Shown here piece after piece: positions 7,839 to 16,284 of a DNA stretch of 64,000 nt. This DNA comes from Pilimelia anulata. GTDB taxonomy: Bacteria; Actinomycetota; Actinomycetes; Mycobacteriales; Micromonosporaceae. Position 1 is the first letter of the stretch, and each line of letters begins with the position of its first letter. A program made the translations under genes and the position numbers. Below the pieces are notes generated by a model. It made no database searches. It worked only from the letters and a program-made list of their open reading frames with translations, and was not told the origin of the DNA. The stretch covers positions 186,001 to 250,000 of the forward strand of contig NZ_BMQB01000007.1 in NCBI RefSeq assembly GCF_014647895.1, given 5' to 3'.

Positions 7839-8393
7839 TCAGGTGCGGTCGAGCAGCTCGTTGCCGACCGCGAGGGCCACCCGCAGCCGCTCCTCCTCGT
7901 CCAGCTCGGTACTCAGCCAGTGGGCGGCGGCGTGGGCGGCGAACAGTGCCAGGCCGGTGCGCATCTCGGCCTCCGGGCCGGCGTCCGGACCGCAGATCAC
8001 CCGGACGAGGTCCCGCATCCGCTCCTTGAGCCGGGCGGCGGACGGGCTGGACCGCAGCGCCGGCTGGTTGCGCTCGAAGAAGCGCATGAGCCGCCGGTTG
8101 GCCGGCTGGCGCAGGCCCTCGGCGTACCGGGCCAGGACGTCGCGCCGCAGCTCCCGGTCGGGCTCCCGCTGCCGCCCGTACGCGATCAGCTCGTCGAGGA
8201 AGCGCAGCCGGTCGGCGAGCACGCTCTCGACGATCTCGTCCTTGCTCTTGAAGTGGTAGTACAGGGCCGCCTTGGTCACGCCGAGCCGCTCGGCGATCTC
8301 GCGCAGTGCGGTCTGCTCGTACCCCTGCTCGGCGAAGAGGTCGAGCGCCACGTCCCGGATCCGGGACCGGGTGTCGCCCGGGCGCTCCCTCAC
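7839..8393 (-). CDS. TetR-family repressor
   Basis: A 184-residue regulator with a canonical N-terminal TetR helix-turn-helix: TRSRIRDVALDLFAEQGYEQT, then LREIAERLGVTKAALYYHFKSKDEI. The C-terminal ligand domain is helical and matches no specific subfamily that can be named here. The GTG at 8393 sits just before the core domain; longer frames upstream are not coding. It is divergent from an efflux pump, and a 32-base palindrome lies between them, so it very likely represses both itself and the pump and is released by a pump substrate. Confidence 0.93.
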   Translation of the reverse strand: MRERPGDTRSRIRDVALDLFAEQGYEQTALREIAERLGVTKAALYYHFKSKDEIVESVLADRLRFLDELIAYGRQREPDRELRRDVLARYAEGLRQPANRRLMRFFERNQPALRSSPSAARLKERMRDLVRVICGPDAGPEAEMRTGLALFAAHAAAHWLSTELDEEERLRVALAVGNELLDRT

Positions 8394-8476
8394 GACGGCT
8401 CCTCCGCTGGCTCGGGGTGGGTGGTGCGGGGTGGGCTGGTGCGGGGTGGGTTGGTCCGGCAGCCTACCGGCACCCC

Positions 8477-8508
8477 CTACTCTACTTACCGGCCGGCAAG
8501 TAAAGTAG
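8477..8508. promoter_or_regulatory. 32-base palindromic TetR operator
   Basis: The sequence from CTACTCTACTTACCGG to its mate reads almost identically on the other strand: 14 of 16 base pairs of the two arms are complementary, centred on CCGGCCGG at 8489-8496. Its position in the 163-base gap between the divergent TetR and pump genes, and its size, fit a TetR-dimer (or double-dimer) operator. The arm TAAAGT at 8501-8506 may double as a -10 element for the pump. Confidence 0.8.
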
Positions 8509-8556
8509 GGGCGAAGCCCGATCACCCGGGACCCCGGCGATGGGAGGCCCTGCCCC

Positions 8557-10206
8557 GTGTCCAGTACCACCGCGCCGTCGCTCAGCGGCCCGGCACCCAA
8601 CATCCGTACCGTTCTGCCCGGTCTGATGCTGGCGATGCTGCTGGCGATGCTCGACAACATGATCGTCACCCCGGCGCTGCCCCGGATCCTGGGCGAGCTG
8701 GGCGGCGTCAGCCACCTCTCCTGGGTGGTCACCGCGTACATCCTCGGAACGACCGTCTCCACCCCGATCTGGGGCAAGCTGGGCGACCTGTACGGCCGCA
8801 AGACGGTCTTCCTGACCTCGATCGTCCTCTTCCTCGTCGGCTCGGCGCTGTGCGGCGTCGCCGGCACCGACCTGCTCGGCGGCACCGGCAACGGGATGGC
8901 CGAGCTGATCGCCTTCCGGGCGGTCCAGGGCCTCGGCGCCGGCGGCCTGATCGTCGGCGTGATGGCGATCCTCGGCGACCTGGTGCCCCCGCGCGAGCGC
9001 GGCAAGTACCAGGGCCAGTTCGCCGGCATCATGGCCCTGGCCATGGTCGGCGGGCCGCTGGTCGGCGGCCTGATCACCGACCACCTGTCCTGGCGCTGGG
9101 CGTTCTACGTCAACATCCCGCTCGGCGGCGCCGTCCTGGTGCTGCTCGCCGCGACGCTGCACCTGCCGAAGCGGCGCACCGAGCACCGGATCGACTGGCT
9201 GGGCGCCGCGCTGCTCACCGTGGGCGTGACCGCGCTGGTGCTGATCACCACCTGGGGCGGTACCGAGTACCCCTGGCGCTCCGCGCAGATCCTCGGCCTC
9301 ACCGGGCTGGCGGCGCTGGCGCTGGCGGCGTTCGTGGTCGTGGAGCGGCGGGTGGCCGAGCCGATCCTGCCGCTGCGCGTCCTGGCGAACCGGAACTTCG
9401 CCCTGATCACCCTCGTCGGCTTCCTGCTCGGCTTCGCGATGTTCGGCGCGCTGAGCTTCCTGCCGCTGTACCAGCAGACCGTGCAGGGCGCCTCGGCCAC
9501 CAACAGCGGCCTGCTGCTCCTGCCGATCATGGCCGGCGCGATGGTGACGTCGCTGCTGGTCGGCAAGCTGATCACCAAGACCGGCCGGTACCGGATCTAC
9601 CCGATCCTCGGCGGCGTGTTCATGGTCGCCGCGTCGCTGCTGCTCGCGCAGCTCGACGTGCACACGTCCAAGACCACCGCCGCGGCGTACATGGTGGTGC
9701 TCGGCATCGGCCTGGGCTGCCTCATGCAGACCACGATGCTCATCGCGCAGAACAGCGCCGAGCAGCGGGACCTGGGCGTGGCCAGCAGCACCGCCACGTT
9801 CTTCCGGTCGATCGGCGGCTCGTTCGGGGTGGCGCTGTTCGGCGCGGTCTTCGCCCACCGGCTCGCCGACGGCCTGGTCGCGCGGCTGGGCCCGGCGGCG
9901 CCGACGCTGGACGGCGGGGGCGGCTCGTTCGACCCGGCCACCCTGGGCGCGCTGCCGGCCCCGGTGCGGGAGGCGCTGTTCGGGTCCATCGCGGACGCCA
10001 CCTCACAGGTGTTCCGCTGGGCGCTCCCGTTCGCCATCGCGGTGCCGATCCTGGCCTGGTTCGTCCGCGAGGTGCCGCTGCGCGGGTACAACGACGCCCC
10101 CGGCGAGACGCTCGCCGAGGCGACGGGCGCACCGGCCGCCGCGGCGGAGGCCGCCGCCGGCGGCCCGGTCGCGGGGGAGGGCCGGGACCGCGCCGGGGCC
10201 CGCTGA
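8557..10206 (+). CDS. EmrB/QacA-type MFS drug efflux pump (DHA2 family)
   Basis: Proton-driven exporter of 549 residues with about 14 membrane spans. Family marks are the start LAMLLAMLDNMIVTPALPRI (motif D1-like), GKLGDLYGRKTVF (motif A), FRAVQGLGAGG (motif B) and MALAMVGGPLVGG (motif C, antiporter signature). The long alanine-rich C-terminal tail after the last span is cytosolic. It is divergent from the TetR gene and shares the operator region, so export of the repressor's ligand is expected. The specific drug cannot be read from sequence. Confidence 0.93.
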   Translation: MSSTTAPSLSGPAPNIRTVLPGLMLAMLLAMLDNMIVTPALPRILGELGGVSHLSWVVTAYILGTTVSTPIWGKLGDLYGRKTVFLTSIVLFLVGSALCGVAGTDLLGGTGNGMAELIAFRAVQGLGAGGLIVGVMAILGDLVPPRERGKYQGQFAGIMALAMVGGPLVGGLITDHLSWRWAFYVNIPLGGAVLVLLAATLHLPKRRTEHRIDWLGAALLTVGVTALVLITTWGGTEYPWRSAQILGLTGLAALALAAFVVVERRVAEPILPLRVLANRNFALITLVGFLLGFAMFGALSFLPLYQQTVQGASATNSGLLLLPIMAGAMVTSLLVGKLITKTGRYRIYPILGGVFMVAASLLLAQLDVHTSKTTAAAYMVVLGIGLGCLMQTTMLIAQNSAEQRDLGVASSTATFFRSIGGSFGVALFGAVFAHRLADGLVARLGPAAPTLDGGGGSFDPATLGALPAPVREALFGSIADATSQVFRWALPFAIAVPILAWFVREVPLRGYNDAPGETLAEATGAPAAAAEAAAGGPVAGEGRDRAGAR

Positions 10207-10242
10207 GGCCGATCGGTCATCGGCCCGTGGCGGGCCGGACAC

Positions 10243-10278
10243 AGTGGTGCCCCCGGCCATTCAGCCGGGGGCACCACT
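10243..10278. terminator. Bidirectional hairpin terminator
   Basis: A perfect 15-base stem (AGTGGTGCCCCCGGC at 10243-10257 with its complement at 10264-10278) around a 6-base loop lies between the convergent efflux and whiB1 genes. It can end transcription from both sides. Confidence 0.85.
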
Positions 10279-10303
10279 ATCGGGTTACGGGATCCTGCGT
10301 GGA

Positions 10304-10555
10304 TCAGGCGGAGGCGGTGACGCGGAGGCCGCCGCGGCGCTTCAGGGCGCGGCGCTCCTCTTCGCTCATGCCGCCCCATACGCCGGCGTCCTGACCGCTG
10401 TCCAGAGCCCAGGACAGGCACTGGTCGGTCACGGAACAGCGACGGCAGACGTTTTTCGCCTGGTCAACTTGCAGGAGTGCGGGGCCGGACGTCCCGATCG
10501 GGAAGAACAGCTCCGGGTCCTCGTCGCGGCACAGGGCACGGTGGCGCCAGTCCAT
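10304..10555 (-). CDS. whiB1: WhiB1/WblE-type iron-sulfur regulator
   Basis: An 83-residue WhiB protein starting MDWRHRALCRDEDPELFF, almost the same as mycobacterial WhiB1. Cluster cysteines are at 9, 37, 40 and 46, the same numbers as in WhiB1, followed by GVWGG and the basic SEEERRALKRR DNA-binding segment. In M. tuberculosis this protein is essential, nitric-oxide-sensitive and binds the principal sigma factor. The ATG at 10555 has AAGGAG upstream. Its long leader carries two CRP-like sites, again as reported for M. tuberculosis whiB1, so cAMP control is likely. Confidence 0.95.
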   Translation of the reverse strand: MDWRHRALCRDEDPELFFPIGTSGPALLQVDQAKNVCRRCSVTDQCLSWALDSGQDAGVWGGMSEEERRALKRRGGLRVTASA

Positions 10556-10764
10556 GGCGGCAACACTCCTTGTTCGTGGATCGGTGGCGGTGAAGGCGGG
10601 TGGTGCTGTGCGCATGCGTCCGCGTGTCGGCGGGCCCGGAGCGGGGCCGGAGCGCGACAGCGCGTGAGCAAGATTGTGGAAGCGGAAGTGGATCGTGTTC
10701 GTCGGCGCGCGTCAGGTCCCACCCGCGTCGGCGCAGTCGGAACGGCGCTCCTATCCGGTTCGCT

Positions 10765-10780
10765 TGTGAATGCTTTCACG
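10765..10780. promoter_or_regulatory. CRP-like site 1 (TGTGA-N6-TCACG)
   Basis: TGTGAATGCTTTCACG matches the CRP consensus TGTGA-N6-TCACA at nine of ten defined positions. Relative to the proposed leftward promoter it overlaps the -10 region, so binding here would be expected to repress. Confidence 0.65.
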
Positions 10781-10791
10781 AACTCCCCGGA

Positions 10792-10797
10792 TGTCAA
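10792..10797 (-). promoter_or_regulatory. Putative -35 element of whiB1
   Basis: The reverse strand reads TTGACA, a perfect -35 hexamer, between the two CRP-like sites. No strong -10 follows at 17-18 bases (AGCATT or GCATTC), which is consistent with an activator-dependent promoter. Confidence 0.45.
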
Positions 10798-10823
10798 GGG
10801 GATGCTCGGAAAAAAATACGGTC

Positions 10824-10839
10824 GGTGAGCCAACTCACC
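10824..10839. promoter_or_regulatory. CRP-like site 2 (GTGA-N6-TCAC)
   Basis: GGTGAGCCAACTCACC is a perfect inverted repeat with GTGA-N6-TCAC spacing, the core of the CRP consensus. Its centre is about 37 bases upstream of the -35, close to position -72, a known activating position for CRP. Confidence 0.5.
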
Positions 10840-11032
10840 GGGGTTATGTCCTGTTTGCTGGCAGATCGGGAGGTGTCCGCTGCAACAGCCAGTGACAAGG
10901 CTAGTACCGTTCGTGCGGGCCTGCTGGCATTTCCATCGCGTGTCGCTTGCGTGTCGATCGGGTGACGGGCCGCGCGCTCGGTGCGCATCCGCCAATTCCG
11001 ACTAACCGGCGCTGTTGAGCGTGGTCAATCTC

Positions 11033-11962
11033 TCAGCAGATTACGCGCACCGCGTCCGGCACGCTCAGAAAACGCACCTTCTGTCGTTCGCCGAGGTAGT
11101 CCCCGTCCAAGTGAAACGGCTCCGGTCGGTGCGAGGTAACGGCGAACTCCGATAGGTCATGCCGGCGGAGCACATGGCGCCCGCGCGGCGGTCCGGCGAG
11201 CATCCGCAGGGCCGCCCACGCGGAACCGGGGGAGCGTAGGCCGCGGAACCCCAGGACGTCGAGCCCTTTGTCGAAAGATGCATCCGGGTTGGGGTCGATC
11301 GGCCGGTCGCCGAGGTACGTCCACGGCGCACCGTTCTGCACCAACGCCGTCGCCAGGCCGGTGTCCGGCTCCTCGCCCGGCCGCTCCAGCGCCAGCGCCG
11401 GCTCCTCGCCCAGCTCGACCAGGTACTGCCGGGCCGCCGCCCGCAGGTACCGGCCGGCGGTCGCCGTCCGGCCGCGCAGCCGGGCCCGCTCCACCTCGCG
11501 GATCACCGCGGCGTCCAGCCCGAGCCCGGCGCAGAAGACGAAGTACCGGTCGTCGGCCCGGCCGAGCCCGACCGTCCGGGAGCGGCCCAGCCGCAGCGCC
11601 TCCAGGATCGCGCCGGTGCCCTCGGTCGGCTCCCGGGGCAGCCCGATCGCCCGGGCGAACACGTTCGTCGAGCCGCCGGGGACCACCGCCAACGCCGGCC
11701 GCCGGTCGGACCCGCCGCCGGCCGGGTCGGCGTCGGCCAGCAGCCCGTTGACCACCTCGTTGACCGTGCCGTCGCCGCCGAGGGTGACGACCAGGTCGAC
11801 GCCGTCGGCCGCGCCCTGGCGGGCCAGCTCGCCGCCGTGGCCGCGCCGCCGGGTGGTGGCCACGGTCAGGTCGACCTCGCTGCGCAGCGCCCGGACCAGC
11901 ACGTCCCGGGTGCGCTCGGTGGTCGTGGTGGCCTTCGGGTTGACCACGAGTAGGGCCCGCAT
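11033..11962 (-). CDS. Diacylglycerol/lipid kinase (DagK/YegS family)
   Basis: A 309-residue lipid kinase. The catalytic GGDGT motif appears in LVVTLGGDGTVNEVVNGL, and PGGSTNVFARAIGLP follows as expected for the nucleotide-binding part; GLGLDAAVI and a C-terminal HLDGDYLG element complete the family pattern. Such enzymes phosphorylate diacylglycerol or related lipids at the membrane and feed phospholipid turnover. The ATG at 11962 begins MRALLVVNPKATTTT, the usual start of the family. It is transcribed in the same direction as whiB1, whose separate promoter lies between. Confidence 0.9.
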   Translation of the reverse strand: MRALLVVNPKATTTTERTRDVLVRALRSEVDLTVATTRRRGHGGELARQGAADGVDLVVTLGGDGTVNEVVNGLLADADPAGGGSDRRPALAVVPGGSTNVFARAIGLPREPTEGTGAILEALRLGRSRTVGLGRADDRYFVFCAGLGLDAAVIREVERARLRGRTATAGRYLRAAARQYLVELGEEPALALERPGEEPDTGLATALVQNGAPWTYLGDRPIDPNPDASFDKGLDVLGFRGLRSPGSAWAALRMLAGPPRGRHVLRRHDLSEFAVTSHRPEPFHLDGDYLGERQKVRFLSVPDAVRVIC

Positions 11963-12106
11963 GGTCACCGACTGTACCCGGGGAGGTCGGTGCCCACGCG
12001 CGGCGCGCGGCCGGCCGCGCGGGCCCGCCCGGCGCGCCCGGCGTGCGGTAGGGTGCCGGCGTCCGCGCCGGCCCCGCGCCGGCCCGCCCGGCCCCCGGAG
12101 GTACCG

Positions 12107-12550
12107 ATGTCCGCCGAGGTACCGACGTCCGACGGGGCACCGACGTCCGACGGGGTGCCGCTGCCCGCCCGCCCGACGGCCACGCTGACCGCTGCCGTGT
12201 GGCTGCTGTACGGCGAGGCGGTCGCGGTGACCCTGGTCGCCGGCTGGCTGCTCTGGGCGGACCTGTCCCGGGCCGCGGCGAGCGTCGCCGGGGCGCTGCT
12301 CGTCACCGCGTTCGCGATCGCCGGCGCGGCGCTGCTGTGGTACCTGGCCCGGGCGCTGGCGGCCGGCCGCGGCGGCGGCCGCGGGCTCGCGGTGGTGCTC
12401 CAGTTCATGTTCCTCTCGATCGGCTACTACATGTCCACCGGCGGGCTGCCGGCGGTCGGCGCGGCCGTCCTCGGGTACGCCGGCAGCGCCGCCGTCCTGC
12501 TCTGCCTGCCGCCCACCACCCGGGCGCTCGGCCTCGATCGACGGTCGTAG
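12107..12550 (+). CDS. Small membrane protein, four predicted spans
   Basis: No family is recognised. The 147-residue product has a polar N-terminus with a short repeat (VPTSDGAPTSDGVP; the DNA repeats CGACGTCCGACGGGG), then four hydrophobic segments: AAVWLLYGEAVAVTLVAGWLL, VAGALLVTAFAIAGAALLWYL, VLQFMFLSIGYYMS and AAVLGYAGSAAVLLCLP. The ATG at 12107 has CCGGAGG seven bases upstream. It is divergent from the lipid kinase and may share its promoter region. Confidence 0.75.
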   Translation: MSAEVPTSDGAPTSDGVPLPARPTATLTAAVWLLYGEAVAVTLVAGWLLWADLSRAAASVAGALLVTAFAIAGAALLWYLARALAAGRGGGRGLAVVLQFMFLSIGYYMSTGGLPAVGAAVLGYAGSAAVLLCLPPTTRALGLDRRS

Positions 12551-12600
12551 TCGGTACCCAACCGGGCGATCCGGCATGTGCCTAAAGCGATATTTCCGGC

Positions 12601-13545
12601 GTGACCGAACGTCCGATCAGCACCCCGGACCTAGGCTCACGCCTCGTGGATTCAACTATCCCGATGCCTGAGCGCCCCCACACCGAGGACCCGCACTGCC
12701 GACCGCCGGCCTATCAGGTCCTGGCGGACGATCTGCGTACCCAGATAACCTCCGGCATCCTGCGACCCGGGGACCGGCTGCCGACCGAGCCCGAGCTGTG
12801 CAGCCGCTCCGGAGTGAGCCGCAGCACCGTCCGCGAGGCGCTGCGGATGCTGGCCAGCCAGCACCTCATCATCACCACCCGCGGCGTCTTCGGCGGCAGC
12901 TTCGTGGCCGAGCCCAACCCCGAGCGGCTGGCCGAGTCGCTCGCCGGGGTGCTGCATCTGCTGTGCGCGTCCGGGCCGACCTGCGGCGAGCGGTCGCTGG
13001 AGGTACGGGAGATCATCGAGGTCCCCGGCGCCGGCCTCGCCGCCAGCCGGCGCACCGACCGGCAGGTCAACCAGCTCGACCGGACGATCGTGAACCCGCT
13101 CGCGCCGCTGCCCGCCCGGCTCGACGACTACCAGCAGTTCCACGGCGTGCTCGCCGCGGCCGTGCACAACCCGCTGTACGAGATGCTCGTCCGCCCGCTG
13201 CACCGGATCAGCGTCGCGGACTGCCTCGGCGAGGACCCCGCCGTCTGGACCAGGGTCGCCGACCACTGCCGGGACCTGACCGCGCGGGTGCGCGGGCGGG
13301 ACGTCGCCGGTGCTCAGGAGGCGGTCGCCGACCACCTGCGGTACCTGCGCCGCCGCGTCGACGGCCGCCGGTCCGACCCGCACGCCGCGGGCGGCCACGG
13401 CCCGGCCGCTCCGGGCCCCGGCGGGCATGGTCCGGGCGCGCACGGGTCGGGAACGCACGGGTCGGGCGGGCGCGGCGCCGACGACCGCCACCCCGGCGGC
13501 CGCAGCGCGGACGTCACGCTGGCCGGGGGCCCTGTCGCTGGCTGA
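12601..13545 (+). CDS. GntR-family (FadR subfamily) regulator
   Basis: The N-terminal winged helix is clear (YQVLADDLRTQITSGILRPGDRLPTEPELCSRSGVSRSTVREALRML as a pattern from residues 39-85), followed by a helical FCD-type ligand domain with the HDxx-like FHGVLAAAVHNP and VADHCRDLTARVRGRD elements. The last 60 residues are a low-complexity glycine-histidine-rich tail not seen in typical FadR proteins. The start is uncertain: GTG 12601 lacks a ribosome site and ATG 12664 is also in frame. Its end overlaps the convergent anti-sigma kinase gene by 32 bases. Confidence 0.85.
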   Translation: MTERPISTPDLGSRLVDSTIPMPERPHTEDPHCRPPAYQVLADDLRTQITSGILRPGDRLPTEPELCSRSGVSRSTVREALRMLASQHLIITTRGVFGGSFVAEPNPERLAESLAGVLHLLCASGPTCGERSLEVREIIEVPGAGLAASRRTDRQVNQLDRTIVNPLAPLPARLDDYQQFHGVLAAAVHNPLYEMLVRPLHRISVADCLGEDPAVWTRVADHCRDLTARVRGRDVAGAQEAVADHLRYLRRRVDGRRSDPHAAGGHGPAAPGPGGHGPGAHGSGTHGSGGRGADDRHPGGRSADVTLAGGPVAG

Positions 13546-13933
13546 CCAGCCGGATCGTCGCCACGCCGTCGGCCGACTCGGCGACGGCGTCGGTGGTCAG
13601 CGCCGTCAGGACCTTCCAGGCGAACGAGGCGTGCGCCGGCAGGCTGGAGCCGGACCGGGTCCGGGCGCTGACCGCCACCGTCAGGGCGTCCTCGGAGACC
13701 GCGAACTGGCACTCCAGCTCGGCCCCCGGCGCCGCGATGGCCAGCAGCATGGCGCACGCCTCGTCGACCGCGATCCGCAGGTCCTCGATCTCGTCGAGCG
13801 CGAAGTGCAGCCGGGCGGCGAGGCCGGCGGTCGCGGTGCGGAGCACCCCCAGGTAGCCGACATCCGCCGGTACGGTCAGTAGGACCAGGTCGTCCTCGAC
13901 GATAGCCTGGTCGTCCGTCGTCAACTGGCTCAC
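13514..13933 (-). CDS. RsbW-like anti-sigma serine kinase / ATP-binding regulator
   Basis: A 139-residue protein with the HATPase fold of RsbW/SpoIIAB. The N-box is IEDLRIAVDEACAMLL, with the magnesium-binding acidic residue replaced in the usual way (E-A-C rather than E-N-xxN), and a G2-like region is short and degenerate. Members bind a sigma factor or an anti-anti-sigma protein. The GTG at 13933 has GGAGGGGG upstream; a longer GTG at 13954 lacks one. No sigma factor or antagonist gene is adjacent. Confidence 0.8.
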   Translation of the reverse strand: MSQLTTDDQAIVEDDLVLLTVPADVGYLGVLRTATAGLAARLHFALDEIEDLRIAVDEACAMLLAIAAPGAELECQFAVSEDALTVAVSARTRSGSSLPAHASFAWKVLTALTTDAVAESADGVATIRLVSQRQGPRPA

Positions 13934-14105
13934 GCGCACCCCCTCCCCGGGCACTCTACTGGGCCCGGCGCGACGCGGGGCGGGGTGACGGCACCCGTCG
14001 GCGTGACCCCGGCGCGCGTCGGCGGCCGGCGCTGGCGCCCCGCGCTTACCCTCGGCGGATCACCCACACACCCGCGGCACCCGCCGCACAGATCGGAAGT
14101 GCGAC

Positions 14106-15293
14106 ATGGCCACCGGCACTGTGGACCCCCTGGACCCCGTGTTCGACCTGCACCGCGGCGGCAAGATGGCGATCGCCGCGACCGTACCGCTGACCAGCCG
14201 CGAGGACCTCGCCCGCGCGTACACCCCCGGCGTCGCCCGGGTCTGCGAGGCCATCGCCGCCGAGCCCGAGCTGGCCGACCGGTACACCTGGGCGGGGCGC
14301 AGTGTCGCCGTCGTCACCGACGGCTCGGCCGTCCTCGGCCTCGGCGCCATCGGCCCGCGGGCGGCGCTGCCGGTGATGGAGGGCAAGGCGATCCTGTTCA
14401 AGCAGTTCGCCGGCGTGGACGCGGTACCGATCTGCCTGGACACCACCGACGTCGACGCCATCGTGGCCACGGTCGCCGCGCTCGCCCCCTCGTTCGGCGG
14501 GATCAACCTGGAGGACATCGCCGCCCCCCGCTGCTTCGAGATCGAGCGGCGGCTCGACGCCGCGCTGCCGATCCCGGTCTTCCACGACGACCAGCACGGC
14601 ACGGCGATCGTCGCGCTGGCCGCGCTGCGCAACGCCGCGAGCCTGCTCAGCCGCAAGCTGCGCGAGCTGCGCGTGGTGATCAGCGGCGCCGGGGCGGCCG
14701 GGCACGCCGTCGCCCGGATGCTCATCGCCGGCGGCGTCCCGGCCGAGACCATGATCGTGCTGGACTCCCGCGGCATCCTCGGCCCGGACCGCGCCGACCT
14801 GCCCGGCGCCAAGGCCGAGCTGGCCGCCGCCACCAACGCCGAGGGCCGCACCGGCGGCGTGGCCGAGGCGCTGCGCGGCGCGGACGTGCTGATCGGCGTC
14901 TCCGGCGGCACCATCCCCGAGGCGGCGCTGCGCGGCCTCGCCCCGGACGCGATCATCTTCGCGATGGCCAACCCGCACCCGGAGGTCCACCCCGACGTGG
15001 CCGCCCGGTACGCCGCGGTCGTGGCCACCGGCCGCAGCGACTTCCCGAACCAGATCAACAACGTGCTGGCCTTCCCCGGCGTCTTCCGCGGCGCGCTGGA
15101 CGCCCGGGCGAGCCGGATCACCGACGGGATGAAGCTGGCCGCGGCCGACGCGATCGCCGCGGTGGTGGCCGACTCGCTCACCGCCGACGCGATCGTGCCG
15201 AGCCCGCTCGACCCGCGGGTCGCGCCCGCGGTGGCGGCGGCGGTGGCCGCGGCGGCCCGCCGCGACGACGCCTGCCGCCCGCCCCTGCCCTGA
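14106..15293 (+). CDS. NAD-dependent malic enzyme
   Basis: Oxidatively decarboxylates malate to pyruvate. The 395-residue short bacterial form carries YTPGVARVCEAI, a catalytic lysine region EGKAILFKQFAGV, the metal-binding LEDIAAPRCFEIE and FHDDQHGTAIV, and a Rossmann fingerprint ISGAGAAGHAVARML. The C-terminal FAMANPHPEVHPD and SDFPNQINNVLAFPG are standard. There is no C-terminal phosphotransacetylase-like extension, so this is the short class. The ATG follows GATCGGAAG. It appears to be a single gene. Confidence 0.95.
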   Translation: MATGTVDPLDPVFDLHRGGKMAIAATVPLTSREDLARAYTPGVARVCEAIAAEPELADRYTWAGRSVAVVTDGSAVLGLGAIGPRAALPVMEGKAILFKQFAGVDAVPICLDTTDVDAIVATVAALAPSFGGINLEDIAAPRCFEIERRLDAALPIPVFHDDQHGTAIVALAALRNAASLLSRKLRELRVVISGAGAAGHAVARMLIAGGVPAETMIVLDSRGILGPDRADLPGAKAELAAATNAEGRTGGVAEALRGADVLIGVSGGTIPEAALRGLAPDAIIFAMANPHPEVHPDVAARYAAVVATGRSDFPNQINNVLAFPGVFRGALDARASRITDGMKLAAADAIAAVVADSLTADAIVPSPLDPRVAPAVAAAVAAAARRDDACRPPLP

Positions 15294-15319
15294 CCGCGCC
15301 GCCGGACAGCCGCCCCGGG

Positions 15320-16249
15320 TCAGGGGCGGCCCAGGCGGTCGGTGAGCACGGCGACCGTCCGGTCGGCGCGGTCCAGCTCCGCCCGGGCCCCGTCCGACCC
15401 GTACAGCGACCACTGGAGGAAGGCCAGCGTCGCGTCGGCGACCGCCCGGAACGCCGCGCCCTCCCCGGTGCGCAGCGTGGTTCCGTGATCACCGTCCGGT
15501 AGCGTCAGCAGCGCCTTCGGCCACGGGACGGCGTCGAACGCGGCCTTCCCGTCGGCGTACTCGATGATCGGGTCCCGGCGCCCGTGCACGAACAGCATCG
15601 GCGCCGGGCTGCCCGCGTACGCCACGTTCACCCCGAGCGTCCCGCCGGCCAGCACCACGCCCGCCCGCAGCCGCGCGTCCCGGCGCAGCGTGAACAGGCC
15701 GATCGTGGTGATCCCGCCCGCGGAGTGCCCGGCGGCGGCGACCCGGTCGGCGTCCAGCCGGCGGTGCAGCGGGTGGCCCCCGGCCCGGTTCAGCGCGAGC
15801 ACCCGGTCCAGCACGGCGCTCGCGTCGGCCGGCTGGGCGAGCACGTCCAGCGGGGACAGCTCGACGCCCCGCGACGTGCGCGGATAGGTCGGCGCCGCGA
15901 CCACCAGCCCGGCGGCCGCCCACCGGCGCAGCAGCGGCCGGTAGTCCGCCGGCAGCCCGCCGAGGCCGTGGCTGAACAGCACCACCGGGTACGGCGCCGC
16001 GTCGGCCGCGCCGTCGGGGTACCACAGCGTCACCGGCAGCCGGCGCTCGCCGCGGCGGACGGTCAGCTCGCGGGTGGCCACGGCGTACCCGCCGGCCGGC
16101 AGCGCCCGCGGGGCCAGCGGCGCGGCGGTCGGCGACGGCCGCGGCGCGGCGGCGGCCGGCGGGGCCGGTCGGGCGGACCGGTCGGTGCAGCCGGCGAGGC
16201 CGGCGGCGGCCAGGAGGCCGGCGAGCAGGGCGGCGAGCGGGCGGGTCAC
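15320..16249 (-). CDS. Exported lipoprotein alpha/beta hydrolase
   Basis: A 309-residue secreted hydrolase. The N-terminus is a lipoprotein signal ending in the lipobox LAGC at about residue 20, then a proline-rich linker. The catalytic part shows VVLFSHGLGG (oxyanion hole), AAGHSAGGITT (nucleophile Ser), VHGRRDPII (acid) and a late DGDHGT histidine. This order resembles bacterial platelet-activating-factor acetylhydrolase-like or chlorophyllase-like lipases; the substrate is unknown. The GTG at 16249 places the signal peptide at the very start. Confidence 0.87.
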   Translation of the reverse strand: MTRPLAALLAGLLAAAGLAGCTDRSARPAPPAAAAPRPSPTAAPLAPRALPAGGYAVATRELTVRRGERRLPVTLWYPDGAADAAPYPVVLFSHGLGGLPADYRPLLRRWAAAGLVVAAPTYPRTSRGVELSPLDVLAQPADASAVLDRVLALNRAGGHPLHRRLDADRVAAAGHSAGGITTIGLFTLRRDARLRAGVVLAGGTLGVNVAYAGSPAPMLFVHGRRDPIIEYADGKAAFDAVPWPKALLTLPDGDHGTTLRTGEGAAFRAVADATLAFLQWSLYGSDGARAELDRADRTVAVLTDRLGRP

Positions 16250-16284
16250 CCCGCCATTGTGGCGCGCCGGCACGGCGGGCCGGC

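Larger units (their letters stand above)
10556..11032. other. Long whiB1 leader and promoter region
   Basis: This region of 477 bases carries no convincing gene but is comparatively rich in A+T and holds a promoter and two CRP-like sites for the leftward whiB1 gene. If the -35 at 10792-10797 is used, the 5' leader would be about 200 bases long. The remaining part, 10850-11032, lies behind the lipid-kinase stop, and nothing else was recognised in it. Confidence 0.6.
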
